From Tolypeutes matacus (lineage: Eukaryota; Chordata; Mammalia; Cingulata; Chlamyphoridae): a DNA stretch of 64,000 nt. A program made the position numbers and the translations under genes. Under the pieces are notes generated by a model. That model was not told where the DNA came from, searched no databases, and worked only from the letters and a program-made list of their open reading frames with translations. How positions within the stretch are numbered: position 1 is the first letter of the stretch; each line of letters starts with the position of its first letter. The stretch spans positions 42,284,740 to 42,348,739 of the forward strand of contig JAKSZT010053928.1 in the NCBI GenBank assembly GCA_026826555.1, in the 5' to 3' direction. Of this stretch, positions 35,116-47,519 are shown piece by piece.

Positions 35116-35700
35116 ATTACAATGAATAGATACATACCTAGACTAGTTCAAGTTAAAAAGAAGTATTTATTGAAGTGATTACGAGAATGGAATAAAAGCA
35201 GAAGAGCTTGGTCTCAGAGAAGCAATTGTTGAGGAAGTACAGTTTCTCTCTCCATATCTCAGGGATGCAGGTTTGCTAGGTCCTTGTGTCTCTCTGTGAG
35301 CTTCTCCTTTACTCCTCTCAATCTGTCCATCTCCCCTGCTCACCCCTGGTCCATCTCAGCTTTTCCTGCTTTGATGGCACATGAATTCCAATATCCATTG
35401 GCAAACATCCATTCCCTGCCTTCTGATCTCAGCCCCAACCAGAGTTGGCTTGCAGAAAGCTTTTCTTAGCCATGTGGCTCACGACTGGGTAGAACTGATT
35501 GCCTCCTTCTCTCCTACCTCCCACACTGAAGCACTGAATGGCTTGAGATGTTTGCACCTTGCTCTGCAAAAGTTAGCTTACCTGTTAGAAAGACTCCAGA
35601 AGACAAATTGGTCATGGGAGATATACAGAGCCAGGCTGGCTCAATCAACATAAAAGACCCGTACTTTATGTGAAGGTCACCAAATCAAGTAACAAGTATC
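35116..35700. repeat. Possible unclassified repeat or LTR-like sequence
   Basis: Composition and wording ('aagtatttattgaagtgatt' at the left, a CT-rich middle with 'tctctgtgagcttctccttt', 'agccatgtggctcacgactg' at the right) resemble an antisense LTR or old retroposon, but no second copy in the window supports it. The 90- and 61-residue frames at 35,284-35,653 are not supported as coding. Confidence 0.3.
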
Positions 35701-35729
35701 AACCTGAATCCTCCCTGCTTAGAAAGGTA

Positions 35730-35990
35730 CAGGGCTGTAGCTATACTTTGAGGCATGTGATCTGCATTTGAACCTTGGTGCTGATGCTTATTATTTATAT
35801 AACATGGAGCAAGTATTAGAATTTCTAGGTCTCACTGTATATGTACGTGTTAGGTGTATGATTTTTCCTTCCCTAAAATGGTTTCTTAAAACCACATAAG
35901 AAGGGTGGTGTGATTAAATGAGATAACACAGGCAAAATGCCTATCTCAGAACCCAGCACCCAGGAATGTTGAACGTATGTTGTCTCTTAT
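35730..35990 (+). repeat. MIR SINE
   Basis: 'gatctgcatttgaaccttgg', 'acatggagcaagtattagaa' and 'gattaaatgagataacacag' then 'gaacccagcacccagg' follow MIR from tRNA-like head to end. Diverged. Confidence 0.55.
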
Positions 35991-36295
35991 ATTCTCAAGC
36001 TACAACCCAAGGTCCTTATAGACCTCTCCCTGCTTTACTCTCTATTTCAAAATGAACTGCAAATCTCTTACCTTAGCAGAGACATTTATTTATGGATTTC
36101 CCTCAAATTCACCTACACACCAAGAAAATGCCTCTTGCAACAACCTTTTTTGATAAAGGCAAGGAATCAGTGATGTGGCAATGCCTGAGATAGCTTTGAG
36201 GAGAGAAAATAATTGGAATGGCTGAAATATATGGAAAATAGTTATCTTTGTATTCTCCTCACTCATCATCTCAGAAAATATACTTATCACTTTAC
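35991..36295. other. Unassigned sequence
   Basis: Nothing recognised. Confidence 0.45.
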
Positions 36296-36470
36296 ATATA
36301 TATATGTACATGTGTACATATATATACATGCACATATATGTCCATGCATGTGAATTCATATACATGTATATGAATATATATACCCACATATTTACATGCA
36401 TATATATATATATTTATCATGCATACATCAGGTAATTTTCTCTCTCACACACACAGACACACACATACAA
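36296..36470. repeat. (TA)n / (CATATA)n and (CA)n microsatellites
   Basis: 36,296-36,416 is a degenerate TATA, ACATGT and CATATA alternating tract with strong self-complementarity. 36,441-36,468 is a short interrupted (CA)n. The 103-residue minus frame running through it is an artefact. Confidence 0.85.
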
Positions 36471-37289
36471 CCCCACGTGTAACAATGAAAGTCACTTGAT
36501 GTTCACACATCTCTCCATCTCAGAGGTCTCTAATTAAATCAGGCTTACATGCTGAACGCAATCAGCAAATATGTTTACCTAGTCAGCAGAGAGTTTGATG
36601 GCACAGTGTTTTAAATTTTTACGTGTTACCTACCCATTTAAAAATTGTGTGGAAGTCACATGAACATCTATATACCCAGACACTCAGGACAGTTTGGTTG
36701 ATCTGCAATTACTGGGCCTGTATCCCCACATGGGAACCTGTCTGCTATAGACAGAACTCAAGCTCTCCATTTTATGAAAGGCCCTACCACTCATCCACTG
36801 TTGTATTCCTGACCAAGAGGCTAAGTCTCAGAGAGAAAGGAGCACACTGATGAAAGGTTTTTGTTAGATTGCCTGGATGTGTCACATTCACGTAGAGATA
36901 CCTACTAAACGTGTGATATTAGTGGTGACAGTGATACAAGCACGAGATGATTTGTTCTTATATACAGCTGAAACATCTAAAGCACCCTTGTGGTTTTAAA
37001 GGCCTGTACTGACAATCCTTGATTATTCGTGGTCTGCTTCTCCAGTTTATGAATCATTCAAGCCTCTTTGTTTCTCTTCATTAGGCCCACTACCTGATTG
37101 TCTCTGAGCATTTCCTCCAGTGCATCAGCATGAGTAGAAAGGTAAAGGAACTGAAATCTCTAGACTATTGATTAGAATTTGATGAGGTGAAAAGATGCAA
37201 ATACAGGCTTAAAAGAGAGCAGAGATTTTAGGATTTAACCTTTTTCTCCCTATTCCTCATTTCTTCAGATAATCTAAAGTTGGACACAT
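36471..37289. other. Unassigned sequence
   Basis: No recognised repeat or gene. Confidence 0.5.
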
Positions 37290-37765
37290 GTGTTCTAGCA
37301 GATGCTGCCAGCGGCCCATCCATAGTCCTTGGACCATTCATTATGCTCAGGCTGTCTTCTAGCCTCTAGCAGCTGACCTTTGCTCCTGGAATGATGGAAA
37401 GGTGTGTTGCCTGGATGGGCTACTACTTGGTAGGTCAGAAGTGCCAAGGAGTTAAGATCCCAGGAGCAGTCTTCAACCAATGACGCTGGAGATTGGTGTG
37501 TAATTATCCCAACTCCCTGCCCTCTCAATGGTGTGCTTTGCATTGTTTCCTACACCCCCCTTTCCCCACCTCCCTGCTCTGAGTTAAGCTCTAGACACCC
37601 ACTGTAATATGGATTTAATAGTTCATCCTTGATTGGCTCCCTTCCCTTTCCTGTATCACTTTCCCATCCCCTAAAGGTGTTTCCTGTACTTCCCTAGTAA
37701 ACTTACAGTACTCACCTCCCAGTCTCAGTCTCCAGATCTACTACTGGGAGAGCCCCTACTATGAC
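37290..37765 (+). repeat. Possible ancient ERVL-type LTR
   Basis: 'ccaaggagttaagatcccag', 'gtcttcaaccaatgacgctg', 'atcactttcccatcccctaa', 'cctagtaaacttacagtact' and 'tctactactgggagagcccc' recall an old placental LTR with a C/T-rich polyadenylation side. Family not resolved, no target duplication seen. Confidence 0.35.
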
Positions 37766-39859
37766 AGCTGAACTTTTGAAATAGCTAGTTACCAAGAAAC
37801 ACCTAAACTGGTTCTCCATTTCATTCCACAGAAATGAAACCATGTTTTTAGAAAGAAAACTCTTTCAGACCAGTTAGAACCTTCAATCAGGACAAGTTTT
37901 GCTAAAGAACAAATTTTAGGTACCATACTTTATATTTAAGTAGGGTCTTAGAAATTTGAGCAGGTTATTGTGAAGCAGATTGTTTAGTCAAGCTGTTTAT
38001 CTTGGGTGCTCTGAAATGTCTTTTTATTGCTCTACCAATCAACTAAATAGTTTTTGTCAAGTCTGAAATAAAATTATATATTGGTGGACTGGGCAACAGA
38101 CACAATGAGGATAAAACCTTAATTTGTTTTTGCAAATGTGATTTTGTAGCTTATGTGACTGCTAAAGGGACTTCTGTAATTTCCATTATGGTCAAGTGAC
38201 TAACCGAGAAAGGAGCACCTAAGTAAATGATATCGTTTTAGGGCCAGACAAGCTTCCAAGAATTATGAAAACCAAACTGTTTTGTTTGGCATTCAAAGTT
38301 TATGAACCTGAGTTACAAAATAATCTTGACAAATTTAATTTGGCCTTGGGGCAGTGGTGAGGAAATAAGAGAATTTGAAGGAAAGAAGTGAGGCAGAAGA
38401 AAATTTAATGGGATGAAAGAATTGGATATGAGGACGGAATGCAAACAATAAGACTAAGTAGAGTTTTTAATTCTCCCTGCCTTATAAATGAACAGCAAAT
38501 CAAAGGGCTTACAAACAAATTGACTTACTGCACTCAACTAACTAACCTCTTCCAGCTACTCAAAGATGCATTGGGACTCACCCAGCTACGGTTTATCCTT
38601 TTGCTACTCTGGAGCCAAAGTTATAGTACAGAAGCCGAGAGAAAAGAGACCACCCTCTCCAGTGCACAGCCAGACTTGCTCGTGACTTCAAACAACACAA
38701 AGCTAACCAAAAGACAGGCTTTTATCCAAGTGTATCATTTAGTCAATGCTTCTTTCTCCAGATCATGGTTGACCATTATAGTATAATTTCTAATTCTCAT
38801 TATTTCAGAAGCTTAGCATTCAAGTGGCCAAAGTAGGTTTTCCTTACCTCTACAACAGCAGTAATATTAGCGTCATTTTTAGGAACTCTCTCTGGCTAAA
38901 AAGTGAGCTATTTGAGATTTGGGATCCTGCCTTGTTCAATTTTGCATCATCAGAATTCAGAATTTTGTGCAACACATAACTACACACAAAAAAAATTCTC
39001 TTGAGTTAAAATACCAAACTATATACTTTCTGAGGAGGCAAAAGTTACAGTCTTTCTATTAAATCTCATATTTGTCCAGGCCCTTTTTATTTAACATATA
39101 ACCATGTTTCCTCTTGTTCATTTCTTGGGTATCCAACCGCACTAAGATAATGTGACATTTTTGCTATCTTTCCCACATCTTAGTTTCCCAGTTTACACAT
39201 TGATTTGGGTTAAAAATTCACCTCACCTGCTGTGTTTTGCACTTCAGAATATCTTACTTCTTAAGGGAATTTTAATTTGTGGAAATGCTCACAAGAAATG
39301 CTATTTTCTGGGTACTGTGGTATGTCCTAATCGGTATCTCCATCCCAACCAAGGTATTAGAGAGGGGAAAGAGCAAACTGCAAATACTTCCCTGCTTCCT
39401 TAGTTTGGTGTATTTAATACAGAAGGCTGTTGCAAACTTGCAGACTGTTACTGCAAATGTCCTATGAAATAAGGCCATTTCCCCCATGTTTTGCAAAGCA
39501 CCTCTGTCATGAGTAATTAGTGCCAAAGACAGTGTTGCTTGCCCCACGTTCTGGCCTAGCCCATCTGCTGAATGTCCTGTAATGTCCTCCTACAGTCTCA
39601 GGCTCATCTGCTCCCCACCTGGCGCCTCCCCCCTATCGCTCTGTCCATCTGCTGTCTTCAAAGCTCTGACCTTTTAAAGTCCTGTTGATTTGCTGACTCT
39701 CTGCCGCCCTTGCTCCAGCATCTTGATCACCTTGGGCTGACACAATGATCCACTCTGCTAACTTGTCCTATTAGCTCAGGCCACTCTGCCCAGTGACCAA
39801 TCCATGTGACAGATTATCTGCCCTTCACATCACAGAAGATTATAGTGAGCATGTTTTAG
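37766..39859. other. Unassigned, possibly unique sequence
   Basis: About 2.1 kb. The 115-residue plus frame at 38,439-38,786 shows no recognisable domain. 39,540-39,800 is locally richer in C and T. No repeat family identified. Confidence 0.5.
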
Positions 39860-40070
39860 GAGAATACAAAGCAGGTGGGGCAATAGTGGAAAGAGAATCA
39901 GTGAAAAGCCTGAAGTCCTGAGTCCTATTCTTGGCTCTGTCATCAAATGGATTTTTAAACTCAGACAAGTCACTGACTTCCCCCTCGACCTCAGGTGCCT
40001 CGTTTATACAATAAGGGTATGGTACCAGATCATCTCTATGAACAATTCTAACTCAGTGATTCGGAGTTAT
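39860..40070 (+). repeat. MIR SINE
   Basis: 'tcctattcttggctctgtca', 'actcagacaagtcactgact', 'ctcaggtgcctcgtttatac' and 'aataagggtatggtaccaga' match the MIR core order. Confidence 0.65.
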
Positions 40071-40739
40071 CATCACTTCAGGTTAGCCAATTCAAAGGGA
40101 CTTTAAAAAGGAAAGAAAACAGAAGATATGCTACTAACAGGGCAGATGCACAAGGAATGAAGAAGAAAGCATCACATTAAGAATCAACATGTGTGAAGCC
40201 ACCAGGACGTACTCTAACTCTAATAAAAACCACTATTGTTATCACCTCCAAACTGATCACTCAACTGCCTCCGTTAATCCTTAGCATCAATTTGCATCCA
40301 GCACTTAAGAGTAATCAGGGATAAATGAGAATCAAATCATATCACTACCCCTCTCCCTCATGGCTGCCTATTGCACTTAGAATAAATTCCAAATGCCCTA
40401 TCATTCTCTCTGAACCAGATCACACCCACATCAGTGGAGGCTCACCAGCCCAAGTAAGATCACCTGAGGTTAGACCCTGGTCAGGGAAAAGATTAACCAA
40501 TTTCAAATAAGCATATGTTTTAAAGATGTTTCTTAACTCTGTCTGGAAAATTTAGAAGCAAGTTCAGATTAGATATTGTTTCCTTCACTACACAAGGCCA
40601 CTCCTTCCACAAAGAATAAAAATCAGAAGATTACAAAATTCAGAATGAAGTGTCAGAGCTCACACATAGAATCCCTACCCCAACTCTGTGGGTAGAGACA
40701 CCAAAATCCTAAGAAATTTCTGGCCTAACTTGCTTTCAT
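40071..40739. other. Unassigned with a short L2-like trace
   Basis: 40,350-40,440 ('catggctgcctattgcactt', 'agaataaattccaaatgccc') resembles an old repeat commonly classified with L2. The rest is not recognised. Confidence 0.4.
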
Positions 40740-41560
40740 TAAAATAAAGCCCTTGAGCATTTTTGGAGGTTCTAGCTGGGGAGTACAGTTACTCGCAAAG
40801 CCTGGACCAAAGAATGGTCCTCCTTTAGCGGAGGGTAATGTAGGGACTGTATAACATAGTGATTTTGGTGGTGGATAAAGATTGTGGTTAATAGTGTAAG
40901 AATATTCTTCCTTTACAAAGTGTTACGTATATAGCAATACATGGGAAAATTGTAACTAATGTAACTTATGGATTATAGCTAACAGTAATATTGTAACATT
41001 TTTGCAACAATGGCCAATTCTAAGGGAAGGCAATAGGGAAGTATAAGGGAATATGGGATTTTTGCTTTAGGAGTAATGAAAATGTTCTAAAATTGACTGA
41101 GATGATGACAGCATAACTGTGTGATGAATAAGAGAGCCACTGAGTGTACACGTTGAATGGATTGTACAAAGCATTCATTCCCTGTGTGTAACATAGGGAA
41201 TCCACCAGTGGAAGATGGAGTGTGGTTAACAGAGCAAATATGAGAACATTCTCTTCTGAACTATAACAAGTATATAATACTATTACAGGGTGTCATGAAC
41301 CAGGTGGGTTGGGGGAAAAATACACCAAATATAAGGTATTGGATATAGTTAGTAGTAATGTTTTGACAATGCTCTTTCATAGATTGTTTCACAACAACGC
41401 AAGGTGTTGGTGGTGGGGTTTTGGGAGCCCTGTATGATGATATGAATGTTTAGTTTGTTTAGTTTGCTAGTTCACAACTTATAGTATATACTTATTGTTT
41501 ATAGATGTTCATGTATGAATGATAAACTTCAATTTTAAAAAGTTAAAAAGTAAATCTTTT
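40740..41560 (+). mobile_element. L1 3' untranslated region, different type (B)
   Basis: Unlike the type A tails. Its end (CACAACTTATAGTATATACTT, 'attgtttatagatgttcatg', 'tatgaatgataaacttcaat') is the reverse complement of 53,757-53,810. Upstream words include 'ggaatatgggatttttgctt' and 'ggtgttggtggtggggtttt'. The left boundary is uncertain. Noncoding. Confidence 0.55.
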
Positions 41561-41574
41561 AGCAATCCTGTAGA

Positions 41575-41770
41575 GACCTAAAATAGAATGGTGGTTGCCA
41601 AAGGTGGGAGTGGGGAGTGGCATTAAAGCAAATGGGCACCAGGGATGTCCATCACCGAGGGTGGTGATCGGTGCAAAACTCGGGAAAATTCTAAAAATTT
41701 TAAAATTGTAAACTTAAAATGGGTATATTTTATGGGATGCAAATTATATCTCAATAAAGTTTTTGTTTGT
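41575..41770 (+). repeat. Old L1 (L1M-type) 3' end
   Basis: 'agaatggtggttgccaaagg', 'aaaattgtaaacttaaaatg' and 'ggtatattttatgggatgca' followed by 'tatatctcaataaagttttt' is the standard 3' terminus of older placental L1. It abuts the type B tail in the same orientation. Confidence 0.7.
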
Positions 41771-42129
41771 CTCTTTAATGATGCCTTTAGACTTAATCAG
41801 CTGATTTTCTCTGGCCTCCAGTGGGGGGACCACACTTCTACTCTAAATCAAAATGAATTTTTTTCTTTTCTTCTTTCTGCTCAATGTATGGATATGATAA
41901 AGTCTTGGCTTGATAATATTGCCCAAGTTTCCCAGCAGAGACAGTTTCTACTCCAAAAATAATGTGTCATCTCTTCTTTCACTCTTTTTGACAAACAGAA
42001 AGTGACTAGATGTAAATTCTTTGTCACATATCCTACATTAGACGAAATGCAACAAGATAAAGTATGTGAGGAAATTAATCCAAATCAAATTAAAATGACA
42101 CCAGTTTTGAGCTAAAGACAAAAACCTGT
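41771..42129. other. Unassigned sequence
   Basis: Nothing recognised. The 105-residue frame at 41,645-41,962 begins in the L1 tail and is spurious. Confidence 0.5.
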
Positions 42130-42375
42130 GCTGTGTAGTGGAAATGTTACTGGCTTTGGGAGCAGAAAGACTTGTGTTCAAATTCTGGTTTTGTTTTCGA
42201 TTGTGTGATCTTGGAAATGTTATTCAAAGTCTTTATTTGTAAAAGTATAGATATTATCTAACTCCTCAGGAGAGGAGATTTACTAAATATTATCTATCTC
42301 AGGAGAGCAGATTTGCTAAAAGCCTAGCTGTAAAGTTCCTTGCACATATTAGGTACCCAATGACTGGTAAGGGCT
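42130..42375 (+). repeat. MIR SINE
   Basis: Near full length: 'ctgtgctgtgtagtggaaat', 'gcagaaagacttgtgttcaa', 'attctggttttgttttcgat', 'gtgatcttggaaatgttatt' and 'cttgcacatattaggtaccc'. A 40-bp piece (AGGAGAG.AGATTT...) appears twice at about 42,267 and 42,300. Confidence 0.7.
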
Positions 42376-43029
42376 TTTTAAAGGGCATGAAATGATCAGA
42401 TTCTCCTGTCAGAAATTTGGGAATCTTTTTGAACTTCTTGAGTTTTGTTTTTTTGTTTGTTTGTTTCAAACTCATAGGGCCATTTGTAAATCCTACCACT
42501 TCTTCAAAATATTGTTTCTTCAGCTAATGGGCTCCCTTCCCTGCTCAGAACTTGATCAATGAAATGTCACTTTATACCAGACCAGGCCATCATGACATTC
42601 ATGATGAGAATGATGAGCATCTGTGCCTTTCTCGGTATCCTTCCCTTCCTAATTCGATGTTTTCAATTTCCCTGGCTGCCACATACTGCTGTTCTTGTGG
42701 TGAAGACGGGGTCATTATTTTTTCACCATTAACCCACACTTATATGCCTGACTTCTTGCTCAGATGATTCCCAACTCATTCATGGCCAATTTTTTTTTTT
42801 CCCACCATAGTTTCCACATTTTAAAAGTATACCTTTCATAAAGGCACCAAGTAAATGAATAGCCATATGGGTTCTCCACCACTGAATTGCTGTCAGGATA
42901 TACTTCCCCAAATAAGGTGCAGCAATATTTGATTCTGTAGGAGACACAGTCAGCTGTCCTAGCTAAACTGCTATGCAAAATCAAAAGAATGGATCTATTT
43001 ACTTTATTTGCTCTCTAGCATAGATTCTG
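42376..43029. other. Unassigned sequence
   Basis: Short (TTTG)n tract at 42,445-42,467. No repeat family or gene recognised. Confidence 0.5.
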
Positions 43030-43185
43030 AGTGTCACATGTGACAGATCTGGATGTGGGAATTATTGAAATGTTACTTGAACCATTGTGAACCTAAGTGT
43101 TGTCATCTATAAAAGTTAGACATGGATAACTACCTTTTAGTAATGCTGTATAGTAATGGGATAACACCATGGTGTTGTCACAAAA
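43030..43185 (+). repeat. Possible MIR fragment
   Basis: 'gttacttgaaccattgtgaa', 'cctaagtgttgtcatctata' and 'aaagttagacatggataact' resemble the MIR core with heavy divergence. Confidence 0.4.
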
Positions 43186-43794
43186 TAGGTGCCAAAAGCA
43201 AGGTGGCAAAATAACTCATAAGGAAAACTATTGCTGTCACCAGTATCTCTGGTCTCTGGGATGAACCAAGTTACTCCTGAAATCGACCTAACTTTTTACT
43301 GCATTGCAATAGCCTTAGTTGGTCCTGTTGCCAAAATTACTAGCTGCCCTTACTGTCATACTTCCTTACCTGTGGGAGCTGACAAAGTGACAAAAATAAA
43401 CTTTCTGGGATGAGTGTTTACAGAAGCACATTTACCACTGCTGGCAGGAATGGGCATCTAACCTGTGATTTATGTTTTCAGATAATGTACACTAATTTAA
43501 CTTTGGACAAATCATGGCAACACCAGTGCTATTTGACATTTTCCTAGGAAACTCAGGAGAAGCATTCTGACTACCTCTACATTTAGAAACTTACATTTTC
43601 TGTTTCCATGCACCTGCTCATTTCCATCCTTTAAAGTTGGACTACTCTGTAGGATGGGTTGGGCAGAACATACCTTGTTGAAATTGAAGAACATGAAACT
43701 CATAGCATTTGTGCACTCGGTAATTCATCACTGGCTTCCTTGGTAGTATTAAGTATTTTCTCTTGCTTCCCCACCCCCGCCCCACCCCACAATA
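43186..43794. other. Unassigned sequence
   Basis: No recognised repeat or gene. It ends with a short C-rich stretch next to the SINE pair. Confidence 0.5.
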
Positions 43795-44155
43795 GCTCCC
43801 ATGTCTGTTTGCTCATTGTTTTTGCTTGTTGTTTGTGCTCGTTATCTGCTCATTGTTTTTACTCATTGTCCATTCTTTATTTTTTGCTCATTGTCTGTTT
43901 TTTCTTTAGAAGGCACCAGGAACCGAACCTGGGACCTTGCATGTGGGAGGCAGGCACTCAACTGCTTGAGCCATATCCACTCCCTGCTTGTTTGTTTTTG
44001 CTCATTATCTGCTTGTCGTCTTGCTCATTGTTTTTGCTCATTGTTTTTTGCTTGTTGTTTGTTTGCCTTCTTTAGGAGGCACTGGGAACTGAATCCAGGA
44101 CCTCCCATGTGGGAGGCAGGTGCTCAACTGCTTAAGCCACATCCACTCCCCTCTT
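43795..44155 (-). mobile_element. Tandem pair of tRNA-derived SINEs (xenarthran type)
   Basis: Two units in the same orientation. On the minus strand each has a tRNA-like head (unit 1 at 44,073-44,155, unit 2 at 43,906-43,985) followed by a tail of AATGAGCAAAAA and AACAAGC repeats. The head of unit 2 carries box B GGTTCGGTTCC; unit 1 has the same site with one change. The head resembles but is not the same as the SINE at 24,549. Overlapping plus-strand frames of 138 and 121 residues are antisense artefacts. Head-to-tail arrangement suggests insertion into a pre-existing tail or a dimer. Confidence 0.75.
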
Positions 44156-44488
44156 GTTCTTTTTAAAATCTAACTTTCTAGGCCTTTGTGTCATCTTTCC
44201 CCAACTCAGGGCAGAAACTTCCTTAAGGGCAGAAAATATGCTTACACTTTGCACCTTAAAAACACTTCAGCCTGCATAAACAGTGCTCAATGAATCTTCA
44301 TTAATCTTAGGTGTTTGGATAGATGAGAAACTTCCCATTCCACATGGCTACGGCACCTATCAAGTGGCCTTATGAAGTCTAGGTTAGCAGATTATGAATT
44401 CTGAATGAAGGGACTTACCACAATATATTCACAACGTCATGTATGTTAAGCTGTTCCCTACAACACAACACATCCCTCTGCCATGGCT
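44156..44488. other. Unassigned sequence
   Basis: Nothing firmly recognised. 'aacagtgctcaatgaatctt' near 44,280 hints at a SINE or L2 end. Confidence 0.4.
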
Positions 44489-45812
44489 TTTTTTTTACTT
44501 TACTTTTTTTTAAAAGATACTTAGATTACATAAATGTTACATTACAAATGTGAGGAATTCCCATATGCCTCACTCCCTACGCCTCCCACACTTTCCCACA
44601 TTAACAACAACCTTCATTAGTGTGGTACATTTGTTACAATTGATGAACACATATTGGAGCATTGTCACCAAGTGTGGATTATAGCTTACATTATAATTTA
44701 AACTCTGTCCCACACAATTTTGTAAGTTATGACAAGACATATAATGACCTGTATCTGTCATTGCAACGTCATTCAGGACAATTCCAATGTCCCAAAAATA
44801 CCCCATATTACTTCTATTTTTCCCTCTCCCTCCCCTCAGAACCTCAAGTGGCCACTGCCTCCACATCAATGATAAAAGTTCTTCCATAGACCACAGTTCA
44901 AAGTTCATTGAGGTTGGTGGGCCACACTGTGGGAGATGTTTGTATGGGATGTGGTGGGAGGTGTGGGAGGTGGGCAACATGGGAATCCCAGTGGGTTCCG
45001 TGTAATATTTTAGGTAATCTAAGCACCTCTTAAAATATATGTATATATATATATAAATAACATTTTTGTAAGCAAATACACATATATGCATATATATTTA
45101 TATATCATTTTGCAAATGTTTGTATGTATTGTTAGAATTTTGATTTTTACCCATAATAAAAAAAAATTAAAAAAAAAAAAAAGTTCTTCCATTGCTAGAA
45201 TAACAATAAGCCTATAGTAGAATAACAGTAAATCTACTCTAGTCCATCGTTCATTTCTCAGGCCTGAGGATTCTGTGATGGTGATACCCACTCTGCCTCT
45301 AACTGTGAGGGGCTTAGATGGGGCCATGGGGCAGATGGATGGGATTATCTTTCTTGCAGTTGTAGACTGCATCCCATTCCTTGGGATGGTTGTTGTCAGT
45401 CATCATTTCCTTGTTAGTTATCCTGGGTGAGACCAATGAACTGGAGAGTAGGTGTTGCAACTCTGTTGAGATTCAGGGCCCGACTGGCACATGGACAGCC
45501 CAAAGATTTAAGTCTCTTGTAGGGAAACCACAACTGAGTCCAACTCTGTCATACTGGGGAGCATAAATTCCAAAGAAGGGCCCACCTGGCAGGGCACCAA
45601 ACTCCTGAGCCATCTGCCCTGCCCATAGCTTCTGGATGTCTCCAGAGCCCTCAGAAACCCGGCTATTTGAGGCAATACTTACTGTGGTAGTCGAGTTCCT
45701 GCTGAGATGTGCATAAGCATAACCTCTGGAATAACCTCTTGACTCACTTTGAAGTCTCTTAGCCATATAAACTCATTTGTCCTTACCCTTTCCCCTTTTG
45801 GTCAAGGCCTTT
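44489..45812 (-). mobile_element. L1 3' untranslated region (type A) interrupted by an opposite-strand L1 tail
   Basis: Minus-strand tail in two parts, 44,489-44,887 and 45,179-45,812. Both align with 557-1,690 ('ttgtgtggtacatttgtta'-type words, 'ggacaattccaatgtcccaa', 'tgaactggagagtaggtgtt', 'ctcttagccatataaactca'). The interruption is at the same place where the copy at 981-1,008 is continuous. The 173-residue minus frame at 44,570-45,091 spans the junction and is a chimeric chance frame. Confidence 0.8.
44888..45178 (+). mobile_element. Short L1 3' insertion (type A') with 14-bp target duplication
   Basis: Plus-strand, 5'-truncated, about 290 bp including A-tail. Flanked by AAAAGTTCTTCCAT at 44,874-44,887 and 45,179-45,192. 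Highly similar to 27,990-28,255, including the AT-rich extension and the CCCATAATAAA end. Confidence 0.9.
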
Positions 45813-46250
45813 TAACACACAGATTTAGACACACAGATTGTACTATGTTACAGTTAGTGATATACGTGTCTACCTCCCTAACTAGGTTGTGAGTTCCTTG
45901 AGACCAAGAATGACTTAGCAGAAAACTTAGCAGAGTGCCTACTGCACGGTGGTTCTTAAAAATTCTATTAGAGCCAGGCAGTATAAAAGGCACTAGAGAA
46001 AAAATGAATAAGACAAAGTCCTCACCGTCTTGGAGCTCACAGGCCAATAAGAAAGAGAATTAGGTAAAGCAATGATCAGAAGATGGTACAGTAAGTGCTA
46101 TAGCATAGGTGTGGTCTAAGAGGTTGAGGGGGCAAATAGATCCTTACTCAGCCTGGACAAATCAGAGCAGGTATTCCAGAGGAGTTTGTGATGAAAGGGA
46201 AAGTTGTTGAGCAAACAAATTGAAGGCGCTCAGTTGAAGTGTGCTAAATT
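45813..46250 (+). repeat. L2-like LINE fragments
   Basis: 45,885-45,960 ('ggttgtgagttccttgagac') and 45,975-46,215 ('agtcctcaccgtcttggagc', 'tcacaggccaataagaaaga', 'gcaggtattccagaggag') match L2 wording. Two pieces, order as in L2 uncertain. Confidence 0.55.
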
Positions 46251-47519
46251 GAATTAAGCATTAAGAATATGCCATGGGCCACACTAACATAGAATCCAGG
46301 CCTGTGCAAGCCATTCTACAGGTTTTGCCAATTCCTTGGACAAGTTTCTGTAAGTCATCCCATAAGATGTGCTGCAAAGAAAATGATTAAAAATAACAAC
46401 AACAACCTTGACTCATGTGAAGACATTTTTTGACATAATTGAGAGAGAATAAAATCTTCTAAGCTGATTTTATAGTTTGCCATTAATTTCCTCCATATAC
46501 AAAGCACTCATTTTGTTGTGACAGGATAAAAAGTTAATACTTTAAGTTCTAATGTAAAAATTATTTTAGAGGGTCATTTTATGAAATTCACCAAAAAATG
46601 GTCAAATACGTGCCTTTTTTTTTTTTCTAATTAAAGAAGATCCTATAACACCTAAATTATACATATATTCTCAACAGGAAAATGATTTTTAAGGAAAAAA
46701 GATACTTAACCACAATTCTTTTATGTATAATAAGAATATGTATAATTCATTTATTCATCCCCCCTGCCCTTGTTTTGAGCATACCAACTTTAAAAGTATA
46801 CATTTGCTTTTCATGGAACCCTAAAAATACACAACTACTTTTCATGGAACCCATACAAAGACAACAGGGTAATTGCCCATCTTAGACAAATTTGGGAACC
46901 CTTTAAAAAACAGACATGATTACATAAAATTATTTTGTTCCTCTCAAAATATTAAGCAAGGAAGATTAATGCTTATATCCTTTTAGATAATGCACTCATG
47001 TTCCTATATAATATTTTTTTTCTATTTTGGCATACCGAAATGCATAACTAATGATATTGGGCAGTGCAGATAACTAAATCTAGACAATGTAGTTAAATTA
47101 CATGAAACAAATTTCTTTTAAAAAATGAATTACATAATTTCTACATCTGTCTAGTTCATTACACTTTTGACATGAATTATGTGACAGACTCAAACTGATC
47201 CTTTTCTAATCACCTCAGATATTTGGCTATGGTAGCCAACTCTTCAGCAATTTGATTACCATCCATTCTATTCTGCTAAGTCACCAAGATGTACAAATTA
47301 CATATATTGGGCAACACTATGATAAGCTGCCCAGTAAGTAATAAGTTAACATTTTTAACCTCCAAGACCAAATAAACTGATACACTGTCTAGTCAGGGCT
47401 AGTGTGTAAATAAGTCTTTTAGACCTCCATTTATTCACCAGTTCTCCCTCAGCCCAAGCCCACATCTTCTGTTCTCTGTGCTGTGATCCTAGGGCTGGAA
47501 ATCTGAAAACTACATACAT
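46251..47519. other. AT-rich unassigned sequence
   Basis: About 1.3 kb, no recognised repeat or gene. Poly-T at 46,614-46,626. Confidence 0.5.

Noticed and set aside
43659..44166. 138- and 121-residue cysteine- and leucine-rich frames resembling membrane proteins
   Set aside because: They read antisense through the tandem SINE pair; the hydrophobic pattern comes from the TGCTCATTG-type tails.
44570..45091. 173-residue minus-strand open frame
   Set aside because: It spans the junction of two opposite L1 tails, so the frame is a chimera of noncoding repeats.
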